Source: Hyphochytrium catenoides (taxonomy: Eukaryota; Sar; Hyphochytriomycetes; Hyphochytriales; Hyphochytriaceae). Taken from it: a stretch of DNA of 64,000 nucleotides. Numbering within the stretch: position 1 is the first letter of the stretch; the number at the start of each line of letters is the position of its first letter. The stretch spans positions 1 through 64,000 of the forward strand of contig FLMG01000540.1 in the NCBI GenBank assembly GCA_900088475.1, given 5' to 3'. Made by a program: the position numbers and the translations under genes. A model generated the notes under the pieces. The model made no database searches, had not been told where the DNA came from, and saw nothing but the letters and a program-made list of their open reading frames with translations. Shown in pieces: positions 34,737-46,393 of this stretch.

Positions 34737-35820
34737 AACATTTTTGACCATCATGAATAGAACTGCAGCCACTGACCAACAACGACACTTTGTGCACTCC
34801 AGAATATTCCTTTGCTTCGTTTTCTACTACAGTACTCCGAGTACAACACATTATGAAGATTTGCTGCTTCGTAGTTCTATGAGGAGAAAAACAAACGCTC
34901 CGAGTTTTACCGGGAAGGGAAACCGGAAGGTGTCAACAAGACAAGCTTTGGGTCCACAGCCTAGAGTCACAACTGACTTGCTGCTGGTTGCTTCGCTCCT
35001 ATTCAATCATCGAACGACGACTGCTGCCTGCCAACACGAAGGTATATGAAATTGACTATAAATATTATTGCTGCCTCTCTCCTGTTTGCTCCTTTTTGCT
35101 GTTGGATGATCACGTGCACAATCCAGAAGAGGGGAATAAATAATAGGTCAAAACACGAAAAGACAAACAACGAGGGAAGATCGATGGAAAGTACTAGCCT
35201 ACTAATTACATTAAGATAAGGATGTGACCTGCATGTATTTTCCACTTTCCAACCTCCCCTCCGTCCATAGTAGAAGGTTCGATGCTAATGATGGAGCACT
35301 AACAATAGAGGAGAATGATGGTCCATTAAATAAATATAATACGATACAAGGAATGCTGCCACCCCTTGTGATCCGAACCCGAAGCAGGAGAGAATCATGA
35401 TACGGCCACGACTACAGAAGAAGAGCAATCCATTATGTCGGTAGTAGGGCTGTCTTCTCGCAAAAACGAAATAAAGGTGATAACGACGTCTCTATGATGG
35501 TTGCTTTTGCTCGTGGCTTCAGTGCAGCAGCACTAAGAACGGCATATATCATCCCCCTTAAACCTCGTTTTGTTCCATCCGTTGCCGCCATCCTATAACT
35601 AAATCGATACTTGAGCTACATTGTGATACCACGGCGCCTTCTTTCTCGATACGCATTATCATAGTGCTTTCTTCGGGAGTCCTGACATCACCACGATGCC
35701 GATCATCATCATCATCAAATCAATCAACATCTGTACCTTGTACAAGAAAAAAGAGTATGTTATTGCTCTATCATGTTCGCGGAGTTATGAATCAAAGCCG
35801 GTTGATGGGAAGTAGTTTCT
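34737..35820. other. Spacer between the two tRNA-Thr genes
   Basis: About 1.1 kb. No coding frame convinced me. The bases immediately outside the two tRNA copies are not alike, so I see no sign that a longer block was duplicated. Confidence 0.5.
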
Positions 35821-35892
35821 GCCCGTATAGCTCAGTGGTAGAGCATTAGCTTCGTAAGCTACAGGTCGTGAGTTCGATCCTCACTGGGGGCA
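35821..35892 (+). tRNA. tRNA-Thr (anticodon CGT), copy 2
   Basis: Identical over all 72 nt to the copy 1.16 kb upstream, including the G-G acceptor mismatch, and in the same orientation. A T-run (GCTTTTTTG, about 35894-35902) directly follows as RNA polymerase III terminator. Confidence 0.93.
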
Positions 35893-36682
35893 AGCTTTTT
35901 TGCAAATCCACCAAATGTTGTCCTAATATGGTCGTGCGTGGGTTCCTAGCCACAGGTCAAGCGGTTCAACAAGGGTCCTGGTTTCTTCCCAGGCTCGACC
36001 CAACCCAAAATAGTCGAATATCGCCTCCAGAACTCCTCCAGGAACAGAGCTCAGTTGAAAGGATCTATGAGACAAAAGAGAAAGAAAGCCAGAATCCAGG
36101 GAGGGAAGTTCCCGTCTTTTCCCTCTTTCCCATGCTCTTCCTACCTTCCTCCTTTCTCTCCGTCACCACAACCCCTCTCTTTAACTCTTCTCTGTCTCGC
36201 TCCCTTTCGTATCTCCGTCTTGCTCGTCTTCCCAACGTTATGCCCTGTTCTCTCTCTCCAGCACGGCGTCCTATGTCCTTCCCTCCGCTGTGCCCAACAG
36301 AGTCCACATTGGAGATTGGACACCTAAGATACAGCGGCCTCTCTTCTTGGGCTTACTTCGTGATCTCCCTCCCAACGCCAGAGACCTTTCTTTATTAGAT
36401 TCTGTGCTCTGTGTATCATCATCACTTCTGTGACATGGGTCATGGGTCCGGCCAGTCAGATGGATGAGATGATGAGCGATTATGACGGCACCGCTACGCC
36501 CGTCCATGAAGAAGAGCAACTACTACCATGCTGGACGAGGTGAGCTCGTTTGGGCTTCAGGCTTCCACGACTACTTTTAGTGAGCCGGTACCACGAGGGC
36601 GCCACAGTGTAATTGTTACATATCAACACGTGGCTGTGTAGTTTCAGCGAGATTCTCTCTTCCTCTGCGGTTATTCATCACC
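35893..36682. other. Upstream region of the CBM20 gene, no gene recognised
   Basis: Open frames on both strands here (for example 35868-36398 plus) overlap the tRNA or are low-complexity Ser/Pro/Leu and show no domain. A pyrimidine-rich stretch covers about 36110-36230. I treat it as non-coding. Confidence 0.45.
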
Positions 36683-38110
36683 ATGGGTAAAGGCAGAAGG
36701 CATCGCTTCGCTCTTCAAGGATTCAATAGTTTCTGGGGAGAAACAATCGTCGTAGTAGGAAGCACAGCAGAGCTTGGAAATTGGGATCCTGAGCGCGGGC
36801 TGGAGCTGTGCTGTAAAGATGATGGCAGACAGTGGGAAGGAGACGCCCTAATATCGACCTCTCACTCCTCCTTTGAGTATAAATACGTCGTGATACGCAG
36901 AGTGATGCCCAATGGTGCTCCAAGCACGGTAGTGACTAGCCGCTCGGAAGGGAGGGGGAATAGTGAGTCCTTCCATCAAAAGCACGAGGAAATCAGGCAC
37001 AAACGGAATGGGAGGAAAAGAGAACCAGCAAGGAGAACCAGTTATCATCTCTGGGAACAAGGTCCAAACAGAGTGGCAGAGTCCACAGGAAGCTTGGATG
37101 CAGTCTTCGTACATGGCGATAACTGGAGGGGCCCAAGCACCAGCTGGCCACAGCAAAAGCTCTCGTTCTCTCTGTTAAGACCCTCCGATCTCCATCCACT
37201 AGACAAGCTGAAGGTGGTTGGTAGCATTGGGGAGCTTGGCGACTGGAACCCTGACTATGGGGTGCTCCTCACCCCTGCAGGCAATGGCTACTTGCACTAT
37301 GAGCGGCCAAGAAGGGGAAGAAGTGAGGATATGAAACAAAGTGAAGACTCGAGCCTAGTTCAACGGTTCTCAGGTGATATTTCTTTTCGGGAAGGACCAG
37401 AAGCTGTCGAGTACAAATACGTGGTAGAGCGGTATGACCACTATGAGTGGGAACAGGGCCCTAACAGGGTGATCTCTGCCTTAGACTCTAAAACTTCATT
37501 TGTTGACGACGTGTGGTCGGGCGCCGGCTCAGAGAAAGTGCCTAAGCGCTTGGTGGGTTTCTCAGTAATCAGCTGCCCCAATCAGCATGGAGACTATGTC
37601 TGCGTAGTAGGAAGTGATGAGACTGTAGGGGCCTGGAAATCCGAGAATGGCCTTCGGCTGCATTGTCGGCTGGATGATAGTGGTGAGACCCTGTTTCCCT
37701 TTCGCGCATGGTTATTAGTGGTCCTCCATTTTTATCTCTTTCTGTGTGGTGCCTAAAAGCATGTTGCCCTGTGGACCTCACTCTCATAAGCCCTGGCCTT
37801 GAGTCAAATTTCCTATGGTTTGCCCTTAATTTCTCTAACCCCTGTCTGCGCAGGAGTGGCAGTTTGGGAAGGTGCCGCCTACTTCCGAAGCTCCACCCAG
37901 CAGGTGGAATACAAGTATGTCCTTATGAGGGACGACGAAGGAAAAGTGCCCTATGCAGTTGACTGGGAGAAAGGGTACAATCGGCATGAAGCACTGACTG
38001 GTACCTCAGTCCTGCTGGTGGATCAGTGGAGAAGAGATGATCACGATAAGGGCAAAGCAGATTCCACTAAAACAACGCGTTCCTTTCCCACACCTGCAGC
38101 TCCAGGATAG
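36683..38110 (+). CDS. Protein with three tandem CBM20 starch-binding domains
   Basis: Two exons (36683-37682 and 37854-38110) join to exactly 418 residues; the start has a good context (CACCATGG). Each module shows the CBM20 signature of a strand, then VVGS..ELGNW, then EYKYV, then WE.GPNR: module 1 has TIVVVGSTAELGNWDPERGL, EYKYVVI and WEQGPNRV; module 2 has KLKVVGSIGELGDWNPDYGV, EYKYVVE and WEQGPNRV; module 3 has YVCVVGSDETVGAWKSENGL, EYKYVLM and WEKGYNRH, with the intron inside it. CBM20 binds alpha-1,4-glucan (starch or glycogen). No hydrolase, phosphatase or transferase domain is present, and no clear signal or transit peptide, so the protein may act in the cytosol as a glucan-binding adaptor. 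Basic insertions split module 1 (about residues 85-125) and module 2. Function beyond binding is inference. Confidence 0.9.
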
Positions 38111-38490
38111 GCGGGTGAAGGGAAGATAGAGTACTACTGCCAACATGACCATGGCTCATTCTCTTGGAGCTTTCTCTACTTTTGATTGTGACCTCTTTGG
38201 ACTCCTATGTCGACTGAGTGGTCTTTATATAGTTCCTGGCTTCCACTCTTTGTAATGTATTTTTCCTAAGGACTCCGTAGCAAAGCGGTGACCTTCTGCA
38301 CAACCCTATCCCTCCGCAGACAGTTACAGGGACAATGTATTATGAGATTAACCGGTTTTCGGTCCATTGTACCTGCCACCGCTGCCTGCAGCTCTAGCTA
38401 AAGAGACCTGTCAGTCCCTCACAATAACCTCGTTGCACAATCAATTGCACATCTCCCTACGACCTTTCAGAACTCCTACCATACTAGCGC
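38111..38490. other. Convergent spacer, nothing recognised
   Basis: Tail-to-tail spacer between the CBM20 gene and the COPI beta' gene. No gene found; 3' UTRs expected. Confidence 0.5.
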
Positions 38491-41400
38491 TTACATCTCG
38501 CCCCAATCTGCGTCGTCATCACCAAAGTCCAGTTCATCGTCGTTAAGCTCCGCAGCAATCTTCTGAGTCTCCTACATACCAGAGTGATTGACCCAAAGGA
38601 AGAGCAGTGAGTTGTGATGGTGAACATGGGACCCCATAGCAAAAGAGAATAGGAAACACTTGATGATGGTTCAGAAGTTTATGATCGTGGCCCTCAGTCC
38701 TCCTACCTCATCCAGGAAATCGTCTTCAACTGCAGAGACTGCCGTGACAGCGGGAGGCACTGTCGCAAAAGCCGCGGCCTGACGGGGACGAGCACCTGTT
38801 AGCCTTTATAGCGCAAACTATGAGCGAGGATCTCAATAAAAAAGCGGTCATGTGCTGCACGTTTTTTCGTCAGAAACCTAAGTGATGGCCCAATCTTGCT
38901 TACCTGCGCCCTTTGAGCTTCTTCGGCGCGCGCCTGTTCGGCCTTTAATGCCTCCAACCGCACTTGTTCCTCTCGTTCTCGAATCAGCTTCTCTTCTGCC
39001 TCCTTCCGGGCTCTTTGCTCCGCTTCCTGACGCAGTCTCTCTTCCGTGTCTCTCCTCAACTTCTCCTCTGCCTCTCGCCGCAACCTTTCTTGCGCTTCCC
39101 TTCTAGCCTTTTCCTCCTCTTCACGTGCCCTCTCCTCCGCTTCTCGCCTGGCTCTTTCGGCCGCTTGAGCCCGTGCCAGCTCCTCCGCTTCTCTACGCAT
39201 TCTCTCTTCAGATTCTTTTCGCATTCTCTCCTCTGCATCCCTCCGAAGCCTTTCCTCAGCCTCACGCCGAAGGCGCTCCTCCTCTTGTTTCCTAGCTCTC
39301 TCTTCCGCTTCTTGACGAGCACGGGACTCTGCCTCCAGGCGTGCCCGCTCTTCTGCTTCTCTCCTTGCTCTCTCTTCCTCTTTCTTGGCTCTTTCCTCAG
39401 CCTCCCTCCTCGCCTGCGCTTCTGCTTCCCTTCTTGCCTTATCCTCTGCTTCCCTTCGCGCTTTTTCCTCTGCCTCTCTCTGCGCTTTTGCATGGGCTTC
39501 TCTTNNNNNNNNNNNNNNNNNNNNNNNNNNNNNNNNNNNNNNNNNNNNNNNNNNCCTTCTCGCTGTCTCCTCAGCGTCCTTCCTGGTCCGCTCCTCGAGT
39601 AGCTTCTGCTCCCGAACGCTTGTCGCCTCAGAGGCGTCGGCATCGGAAATGTTGGCTCCTGCAGACGTCTGGAGGGATATGGATTAGCAAACTCGGAAAG
39701 GCCATTCAAAGGCTAATCGCCAACAATAGGCACGCATCGAGCTAGGCATAGCCAAGAAGAGCACATCAAGAGCCAGGCATAACAGATTGACTTCTTTCCG
39801 CGACTGTTGGGTTCCCCAGGGCGAGAGAGAAAGAAGAGAAGCTAAACTATTGTAAACTAAGGTAATCCTTCGGGCTGGGAGAGAAACCGCAAACAAGGGG
39901 AAGTAAACTCAAGTTGAGTGTCCTAAGAATGAGCAACTGGGCAACCCTGGTAGATAAGATTCGAAGACTAACCTGCACAGCTGGACTAGATCTCAGTCCT
40001 ATTTTAATGGGAGGGAGAAAAGCCGACAGTAGCATACACAAGGGGATGGAAGAACGCTTGCTAAGCGTGAAACAAGACGGCGATGCATTATCTCTTATCT
40101 AAGAATGAAAGTTACATACCCTCTGCGCCCTGCTTTTTCACTTCCTCTATCATGTTGACGTTCAACGTATCCTTCAGCTGTAGGTAGGCCGTACCGGGAA
40201 TAAAGGATGCTAGCGAAGAAGGAAATGAGTAGGGGTAAGGCAATACGCCAACATTCAAAAGAACATATCTTGAGAACTAAGAACGAGCAGCAGTCAATCC
40301 AACCAATGCTCTCTGTACGTCCCTTAATGATTTCTATACTTACCGCGCATTTTCTTGACAGTTTCCTCAGCCCTCAGCGCAAACTGCAAGTCTGGAAACA
40401 TATCCGGTTGGCTCTTAGGGTCCGCAAGAGCTGCTGCCAAGCGGGTGCTAATCTTCGCCTAGTGATGGAGTCACCGGTGCCGTGAAGCACAAAAGCAGAA
40501 ACACATCCCCAGTTAGCAGATCTACGTAGATTCACATAAAAACCCCTCGTGCTTTCCACAGAAAGCCCCTGATGCGGCTTACCACGTCTCTTTTCCATAG
40601 TGCCAGGACCCTGTCAATTTGAGAGGGTGCGTATGTCCTGGCGAAGAAGGCAGCCTCGGGAATGCGACCGGAGTCAATCAAAAGAGAGACACACTCCTCC
40701 AATCGGCCTTGGAGGAAGAGGCAGAGGAAAGCCACGTTGTACTTTTTCTAGAGTAAGACAGCGATGGTTAGATCTTCAAGGACATAAGCAAGGTGTGTCC
40801 AAACTATCGACTAACGAGAACGCAGATTTCACTATAAAGATAGCGCCCTAGGCCCAAGGCAAGCGCCTGAATGCAAAGTCCCTGCTTAGGAGGGTAGCGC
40901 TACGCATACAGATAATCACTAACTCACCTGTTCTGTGGCAAGCTTGTGTAACCTCTCCATGCCTTCCTGATCTCCCTTGCAGCTGTACAATAGGAGCAGA
41001 CCACTAAGGTCATTGGACTTTATCGCACACTCCTCCGCAAGAGATAGGTTACAGGCAGCCAGTGCCAGGTCGCTCAGCTGCTTCCATTTGTGCTGGTAAA
41101 TCAAAAAGAAGATTAGTACGCTGCCAGGCTAGAGGCGTGCTGGCAACTCGTTAGGACACCAGGAAAAGATCAACAGCACGCACGAGAAGTATACAGACAC
41201 CAAAGATGGCTCGGAGGCCAAGGGGCCACCTTCGGAGATCAAGGGACACCTGCCACCACCCTTAGGTAGAAGGAGGGAACAACAGTAACCAAGAGAGCGC
41301 ATGCAGGAATTTCTCGCACCTGTCCGTCCGTGGTATCCGTGTCCCCAATCTCCTTGCTCATAATCTGATGTGCCACATCCAGCCGATTTAACTGTACCGC

Positions 41401-44400
41401 CAGATCAAAGCGTTGATCTGGATCAGTGCTGACAGCTAGCGCCTCCTCCTTATACCCTTGGCTCTCTAGGAACCTGCCAAGTAATCAACTTTCAGTTTCA
41501 TTGACCCGCTGCTGACGCATTCTTCATCTGCATTTCATTGTGGCAAAGCTCAATGACTCGCCTTCGTCTTACCCTATCAACAATGCAGCCGAACTGACTA
41601 TTGCCCATTTGTCCCCTTACTCACCTTGAGATATTGTCCATCTGATCTTTTGGAACATTCTTCAGAATTTCATTCGCCCCGTCAAAATCCCCGCGGACGA
41701 CCGCTGTTTGATACTCGAGCACCGTCATATTCAAGCTAGAAATAGAGTCGTATCAGATGCCGCAGTTACTAGCCATCTCTCTACACAGCTGGGTGGCGGC
41801 ATGTATTTGTCTTGCGTGCGGTCCCTCACACCAAGCACGTTATCTGTCCTATCCACAATCACATTGCAACCTCGTCTAGGCGATTGTCAAATGTGGTCGA
41901 TTGTGCACATTACCTGTAGCTGTACATATTAAGAGATTTGTCAACTAAGTAAACGCGGCTGTCCTTAGCCAAATATCCCAGCATGTACCTGCACCGTCAA
42001 GAATCAATTAAGACAACGTTGTTGGCAGCTGTTCATCAACAACCTCCCATTTTATCCTTACATGGTGTGTGGTAAGTGGCAGACGGTCATCACCTCGCCT
42101 CCGACGTAGTAGTTGAGCCTGCCATTTGAGTTTGTATACACAAAACAGTCACCAACCCACTGGCCTGTGCGGACTTTCTCTGAGATCTCGTGAAGAAGAT
42201 CAAACGACCCTGTGGGGGAAATATTGGAGAGAGAAAGTACTAAGTCCAAAGGAAAGGTGCACAGCCTACTTAAAGATGTAATCGAAGTTGAGGTTTTCAG
42301 GTACTTGGCCTGCCAGTCCTTATAACCATCCAATTTTCAAGCACAACACGTCGTTCACATCTATCGCTTGACTTGAATGCTGCTCTTACCTTCAATGCCC
42401 TCGTCCGGACTCGCGGTCCCATTAGCAAAGGCCGCAGCTGTGACGTCTCTAGCATATCTCAGAACATAAAAGCAGTCATCACAAGCGATGGCGACGAGGT
42501 CTCCAGCGTCACTCCAAAACACATTGCGAGGCAAGACATCAATCTTTCGGACCAAGCGAAGCTCATCCCAGTCATAAAAGACCACACAGTCTGAACCCCG
42601 AACACCGACCAGGTGACCACCGAAAAGACCCTCAGCTGTGCACAGCTGATAATAGCAAACATGAAGAAAGTACGTCAGTTGCCTATCACATAAAGGAGAC
42701 AAAGGTGGCAATAAAGCTCGCGACGCAGCGAGAAGATGCGAGACGACGCCGAAGGCATCCTCATTGCAAGTACTGGCAGTGGGACAGATTTCAGGCGGGC
42801 CAACGAACCTTAGGTTTGTCTGCCTTGTGCTCCTTGAAGTTCTTGAAAACCTTTATTCTGCTAATGGATTCCCGCACCGCATAATCTCCGGTGCCAGTAG
42901 CAGACCATACGAAATCCAGGGCGGAGCCAAAGCTCTTGTTCCTAAGAGCCTGAGATGTATAGATTATGTATTCCCCTAACACAAATAAGCAAAGGCAGAT
43001 ATTGTCAAGCTCATGCTCCAATCAGGTGCCAATGGGAGAGAGCCATGGAGAATACATCCGCTAAGGCAAAAACTAGCTCATCCGAGCTGGAGTGGATGAA
43101 GGCTCAATAGTACAATGACGAATGGCAAAGATGGCCCGAATCTCAAAAACTGTAATAGCATTAAGCACAAGCAAGGGAGCGTTGCGACTTTCGTCCTTTA
43201 GCTCAGCACTGGGACTGGGAATGATGAAAGTTACCATCTCCACAGATAACAACGAGCCTCCCATTGTTGTTATGCTTTAGACTCTGAGGGTAAAGCTCGC
43301 AGTTGCCAAGGTCTTTTGGGGCAACCGGCAGCCTCTCCCCGTCCTGCACCACCACCTCCGATCCCCAGCCTCCCAGCTTCGTGGTCTTGACATCATTGTT
43401 GAGTGCCCAAACCACCTTGCCTGTCTGGTCCATACTAATGACTGGCATCTCCTTCCCTAAGCGAATGACGATGGTACCTAGGTTTAGCGGTATAACGCAA
43501 AATGGTTAGTTCGCTTCCAGGATCCTGGCATGACAACTTGGGCTGCTAGTCAAGCTTTGTCAGAGATAAGCTTTTTTCCCTACTCAGAAGATTTCATATA
43601 TGCCAAACACAAGTGATCTAAGCGAATGCTTGCTGTGAACGGGATGAGAAGTGGCAGAGTGGAGCTTGGTGTTTGGGGACTGGCGTTACCTTCGTCGTAA
43701 CCGATGGCCACTTTATTATTACCCTTCTGCACGGCAATGCTCCAAGATCTCTCCATGCCATAGTTTAACGTTGTCTCAGCGCGATACGTTGTGCTGTGCC
43801 AGATCCGAACAGTCCCATCCTCGCTGGAGGAAAGGATAATCGGAAGTCTATGTAGAGTAAGAGCTAGCTCAGTCCCACCTGCTAAAAATGGACGTTGCAT
43901 ATTGAACAGCAGATAGCAGGCTCAAGATAGACTCTTCAGTGTACACCGTTGATTAGAATGTGACTAGAACACAGGGACGAAGGTCAGAAGGGAGACGTTT
44001 TCCAAGCAGCGATTTACCTAGGATGGAACGCAACGCAGTTAATGTTGTGCGTGTGTCCGTCCAGAGTCTGGACACAGGCCTTCGTTTGATAGTCCCAAAT
44101 CTTTACCATGCGATCGTCGGCACCAGTGATAAGGTAAGGCCGGTCTCCGCCCGGGTAGTAGTCAACACAGTTAACCCCACGCTCATGTCCCTGAGGATCT
44201 TAGAGATGAGCCACAGGGGAAACGACACACACGCGTGTCATCTCTCAATTCACGTACCTCCAAGGAGAAATGCGGATGGTTTGCTGTTAGACCCCATACT
44301 TTGACAGTTTTGTCCAGGGATGCCGTGGCGAAGGTGTTTGTGTCCTTGGGGTTGAACCTCGCCATCATCACAAAGTTGGTATGCCCCTCGAATGTCATGA

Positions 44401-45180
44401 CACATTGCCAGTTTTTCTCCCAGTCCCAAGCTTTGATCTATTCAAAAATAAGTGCAGTTCAGCACACACCATACGTGGCACATCCGCATAAGTAAACCAG
44501 TCAACAGTAGAACAGAGCTGGGAAACTTGTGAGTAAGGGTCCCTGACGGACGGCCCGACCTGACTGTCATCAGAGGTTGTCAACACCAATGGCTTGATAG
44601 GATGGACCTCCACGTAACGGATGTAATCAGTGTGCGCCTCAACTTGATGAACCTGAGCATGCCCAGCCCCTTGTCAGCACTTATGAGGTCAAGCAGCATA
44701 TAGAATGCATGTCAGACCTTCTCCATCGTGTTATAGTTGTACACACGCATCATCATGTCGTCGGATATTGCCACCACCCATTGCTTCCGCTCAATGAACT
44801 TGCCACAGCGCACCGGCAGATCTGTCGTCTCAAATGACTTGAGGAGCTACAAAGGATTGCAAGTAAGTCATAGCGGTCTGAACGAACGATATGAGGTAAT
44901 CTAACAAGGATGATATAGACACTACCTGCTGGGTTTCATAGTTCCAAATCATCAAATTCCCATTATAGAGAGCCGAAAGGACCCATGGCTCCGAGTCATG
45001 GAGGTCCACACTCTTCACACGATCCGAGCGGGATGTGAGCTTCTTCTATAGGTGGTCAAAAAGGGGCATGTTAGTATATAATAGGCGAGCTGAAGTACGC
45101 CTGAAAATTACCTTGATTTCCAGGCGCAGAGGCTTCACATTACCGTCGGACAATATGAGAGGTCCCAAGTCGATTAGCAT
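38491..45180 (-). CDS. COPB2: COPI coat subunit beta' (beta'-COP) with a long RREAEE insertion
   Basis: A many-exon gene for a core subunit of the coatomer that coats Golgi-to-ER vesicles and binds dilysine cargo. WD40 repeats run from about 45120 to 43200: [93 protein letters not shown]. The second propeller and alpha-solenoid follow: [98 protein letters not shown]. The exon at 39658-38904 then encodes about 230 residues of [12 protein letters not shown] repeats, interrupted by an assembly gap, and the last exon ends in an acidic DDADWGEM. Ordinary beta'-COP has a short acidic linker here. The ATG at 45180 gives a 19-residue extension before LRLEIKKKLTS; an upstream exon is possible because CTTAG precedes it. 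Confidence 0.92.
38904..39658. repeat. Repeat-coding exon of beta'-COP (Glu/Arg/Ala heptad-like repeats)
   Basis: On the minus strand the exon encodes successive blocks such as [25 protein letters not shown] and RQEAEQRA, at about 24-bp spacing with many third-base differences, predicting a long single charged alpha-helix or coiled coil. It contains the assembly gap 39505-39554, whose true length is unknown. Confidence 0.85.
39505..39554. other. Assembly gap (50 N)
   Basis: Run of N inside the repeat-coding exon of beta'-COP; the gap probably reflects failure to assemble the repeats. Confidence 0.99.
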
Positions 45181-46393
45181 GTCGTTAATGGCAAGCTAAG
45201 GGGAAATTATGGTACTTACCATACTCACTCAGAAAACGACAGACTCCTCAGAGATTACCAATCTATTGCTGTCGAAGAAGACAGTGATGTATGCAAAGTG
45301 GCAAGCCCACAACCGCCGCTTGTAGACTTACTCCAACGTTTACAGATCCCTGCGGTTGAGCAACTGGTGCCAATTGTCTTCAATCCATCGGCCCGGCCCG
45401 CTGACTCCACATCGAGTTCACGGATCTCCGTCTGGCAGCTTTTTCCAGATTTCTATCCCCAGAGATTGTAAAGCTCTCTGTCTCTAGACAGGATACCTCC
45501 GTCTCCCTGTATTATTACTACGAATGACTGTGGTAGCTACCTGGAGCCAATTCATAATGAGACTTATTACTATCGCTCTCACTCCAAGGGGTTGTCAGAA
45601 GGCTCTGGGCATGGCCGTTAGCGGTTAATATGTTTCGCTTGAAAGATACAGTGAAAGGTTTCAAAAGGAGCAGCGTTTTGAAGCTTTCCTGGTGCGTTAC
45701 AGATTCTAGAGCGCCATAAAGGAGAAGAATGCAAGAGCTTGGCTGGCGAGAGCGCTGTGTTTAGTGGCTGGGGAAAGGCTTCAGATGAGATCAAGGGAGA
45801 AGAAGGCAAGGAGAGAGAGGCAAAGAGCCAAAAGCAAGCAGCAGACCGAGCAAGAGTTCTAGAGGAGGAACGAAGGGATGAGCGTTGAAGGTAATATTGA
45901 AGGAGAAAAGGAAGATGGCAAAATGGAGGAAGGAAGTCAATGATAAGAGTGTCAGACGAAGGCAGATAAGTGATAGGAAGAGGTATGGATCGAGCCAGAA
46001 TGGGAAGAAAGTGAGTGACTGCACGAGAAAGAGAACGAGAGGATAGCAAAGCTAATAACGAAAGAATGGAGTGAGGCAAAGTTGATAAAGAGGAGGCCAC
46101 AATATTCTATGAATGCCGGAGCTGATATAGCACCTGCTTTCTTTGGATCTGGAACCAGCTCATCGAGAAACCAGGCACGGCGATAATCGCTGTGCTCGGT
46201 AAACAAGTACAACTTGCTCAACTCTATTTGTCAGAACGCTTATGGGTGATGTTGGCTTGAAAGGAGCAGATATGCGGCCCAGCTACTCGACCAGAGTTCA
46301 CCTGGCAGCTTTCCGTCACAGTTTTTGAGAATCCTCAGTTCAACCCGCCATTGTGTTCTTCGTAGGCCCTAGCTTGTCACTGCAGTGGACGTA
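45181..46393. other. Divergent intergenic region (beta'-COP / coiled-coil gene)
   Basis: A 1.2-kb head-to-head spacer. Minus-strand frames at 45618-46221 are hydrophobic low-complexity; a short stretch near 46200-46110 (SDYRRAWFLDELVP) is slightly reminiscent of a PLAT domain edge but is isolated. No gene is supported. Confidence 0.45.

Noticed and set aside
35868..36398. 176-codon plus-strand frame downstream of the second tRNA
   Set aside because: It begins within the tRNA gene and is Ser/Pro/Leu low-complexity with no domain.
39385..39687. Ala/Ser/Leu-rich plus-strand frames over the repeat exon
   Set aside because: They are antisense shadows of the RREAEE repeats of beta'-COP.
45618..46221. 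Minus-strand frames with WFLDEL and hydrophobic stretches, possible PLAT edge
   Set aside because: The PLAT-like piece is about 15 residues with no second block; the hydrophobic remainder is low-complexity and lies where two promoters should be.
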